From: Desulfofustis sp.
Lineage (GTDB): Bacteria > Desulfobacterota > Desulfobulbia > Desulfobulbales > Desulfocapsaceae
Assembly (NCBI GenBank): GCA_030604345.1
Contig: JAUVWB010000120.1
Location: forward strand, 1-5,902
Direction: 5' to 3'
DNA length: 5,902 nt
A program made the position numbers and the translations under genes. How positions within the stretch are numbered: position 1 is the first letter of the stretch; each line of letters opens with the position of its first letter. Shown piece by piece: positions 4,960-5,902 of this stretch. The notes under the pieces were generated by a model. It was not told the origin of the DNA and made no database searches. It saw only the letters and a program-made list of their open reading frames with translations.

Positions 4960-5902
4960 ATGATCAAAAAGTTGTTTCTTTTCCTGTTTACGATGGTCTT
5001 GTTTGCCGGCTTGGCCGCTGGCGGCGTGCTCTACCACCTAGTGGTCGTCGAGCCGGGGCCGGAGATCTCGCAGGACAACATCCGCCGCATACTCGGCAAG
5101 GAAAGTCCAGTTTTCTACCGGGATGGGACAACGCCTCTCGGGGTGTTCTTTGCCGACTCCCATCGACGTTATCTCGAGTACCGGGAGATCCCGCAGCACT
5201 TCGTCAATGCCTTGGTGGCGGCTGAAGACAATCGGTTTTTCAGCCATTTCGGTTTCGACGTCATCGGTATCGCGCGTGCCGCCATCGCCAATATCGAAGC
5301 CGGCCGCATCGTCCAGGGGGGCAGCACGCTCAGCCAGCAGACCGCCAAGAACCTGTTCAAGCGGGAGGAACGATCGTTTCGGGCCAAATTCAAGGAACTG
5401 CTCTATGCGTTGCGGCTCGAATACCACTACAGCAAGGAACAGATCCTCGAGTTCTACGCCAACCAGTTTTACGTGAGCGGCAACCGCGTCGGTCTTGGCG
5501 TCGCCGCCCGCTACTACTTCGACAAGGAGCCGGAGCAACTGAATTTGATCGAGGCCGCCTTCATCGCCGGTAGCGTCAAACGTCCCAACGCCTATAATCC
5601 GTTCATCAAGAAGACCCCGGAAGAGGCCGCCCGGGCCGAAGAGCGGGCCACGGAGCGGGTCCGTTATGTCCTGGACAAGATGTTGGAACTGGGAATGATT
5701 TCAGCAGCCGTGCATCAACAGAGCGTGGCGGCCCCGATCCCGTTCAACAAAGGAACGGTCGGCTTTCCGCTCGATTACGTGATGGCCCTGGTGACCGATG
5801 CCGTCGATTCCGAAATGGTGCGGGCGGCACTGGCTGAACATGGGATCGACAATATCACCACTTCCGGGGTGCGCATCATCACCACCGTGGATCGCGACCT
5901 GC
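4960..5902 (+). CDS. class A penicillin-binding protein, N-terminal anchor and GT51 peptidoglycan glycosyltransferase, cut by window edge
   Basis: The frame is open from ATG 4960 to the window end, 314 codons. MIKK followed by a hydrophobic helix (5-29) is a signal anchor placing the enzyme in the periplasm. The GT51 glycosyltransferase motifs follow in order: AAEDNRFFSHFGFD with catalytic Glu89, GGSTLSQQTAKNLF (120-133), AKFKELLYALRLE with the second acidic residue Glu146, KEQILEFYANQFYVSG (159-174) and FIAGSVKRPNAYNPF (201-215). It polymerises lipid II into glycan strands. SGVRIITTVDRDL (302-314) matches the linker that precedes the transpeptidase domain in bifunctional proteins, and the frame already exceeds the roughly 240 residues of monofunctional MtgA, so class A is favoured. 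The transpeptidase motifs (SxxK, SxN, KTG) lie outside the window and are unverified. The ribosome binding site is poor. It is divergent from mltD. Confidence 0.9.
   Translation, partial: MIKKLFLFLFTMVLFAGLAAGGVLYHLVVVEPGPEISQDNIRRILGKESPVFYRDGTTPLGVFFADSHRRYLEYREIPQHFVNALVAAEDNRFFSHFGFDVIGIARAAIANIEAGRIVQGGSTLSQQTAKNLFKREERSFRAKFKELLYALRLEYHYSKEQILEFYANQFYVSGNRVGLGVAARYYFDKEPEQLNLIEAAFIAGSVKRPNAYNPFIKKTPEEAARAEERATERVRYVLDKMLELGMISAAVHQQSVAAPIPFNKGTVGFPLDYVMALVTDAVDSEMVRAALAEHGIDNITTSGVRIITTVDRDL

Noticed and set aside
5038..5538. 166-residue minus-strand frame
   Set aside because: It lies antisense to the GT51 domain, whose motifs are all present on the plus strand.

Overview
The window is a GC-rich bacterial chromosome segment with six protein genes. 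It most resembles an anaerobic Desulfobacterota/Deltaproteobacteria-type organism. That is an inference from gene content: a UGA-recoded exported rhodanese, a TraB/PrgY-family membrane protein and a MltD-type lipoprotein. No RNA gene, insertion sequence, CRISPR array or attachment site is visible.

Layout: 1-689 (minus) is the N-terminal part of a CaiB/BaiF (class III) CoA-transferase running off the left edge. The divergent gap 690-909 holds a strong ribosome binding site for that gene, a perfect 12-bp palindrome plus half-repeat that looks like a GntR-type operator, and on the plus strand a promoter followed by a hairpin at the predicted mRNA 5' end. Next comes the most notable gene (910-1305, plus), an exported single-domain rhodanese. 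A gene finder would truncate it at an in-frame TGA (1177-1179), but the same frame continues for 41 more codons with clear rhodanese sequence. The TGA falls exactly on the catalytic cysteine position, and a hairpin with a G-first triloop starts 16 nt after it. It is best read as a selenocysteine-containing rhodanese with a Cys-Ala-Sec-Pro active site.

Convergent to it is a minus-strand series that reads, in transcription order, MltD-type LysM lytic transglycosylase lipoprotein (4733-3006), TraB/PrgY-family membrane protein (2917-1721) and YhbY-type RNA-binding protein (1689-1357). The 88-nt gap between the first two contains inverted repeats, so they may not be one simple operon. A 226-bp divergent region separates mltD from the GT51 domain of a class A penicillin-binding protein (4960 onward, plus), which runs off the right edge. 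A peptidoglycan-cleaving enzyme and a peptidoglycan-polymerising enzyme therefore lie head to head.

The standout observation is the hidden selenoprotein. The other genes are recognisable families. The proposed operator, 5' hairpin and terminator-like repeats are sequence-level suggestions only.
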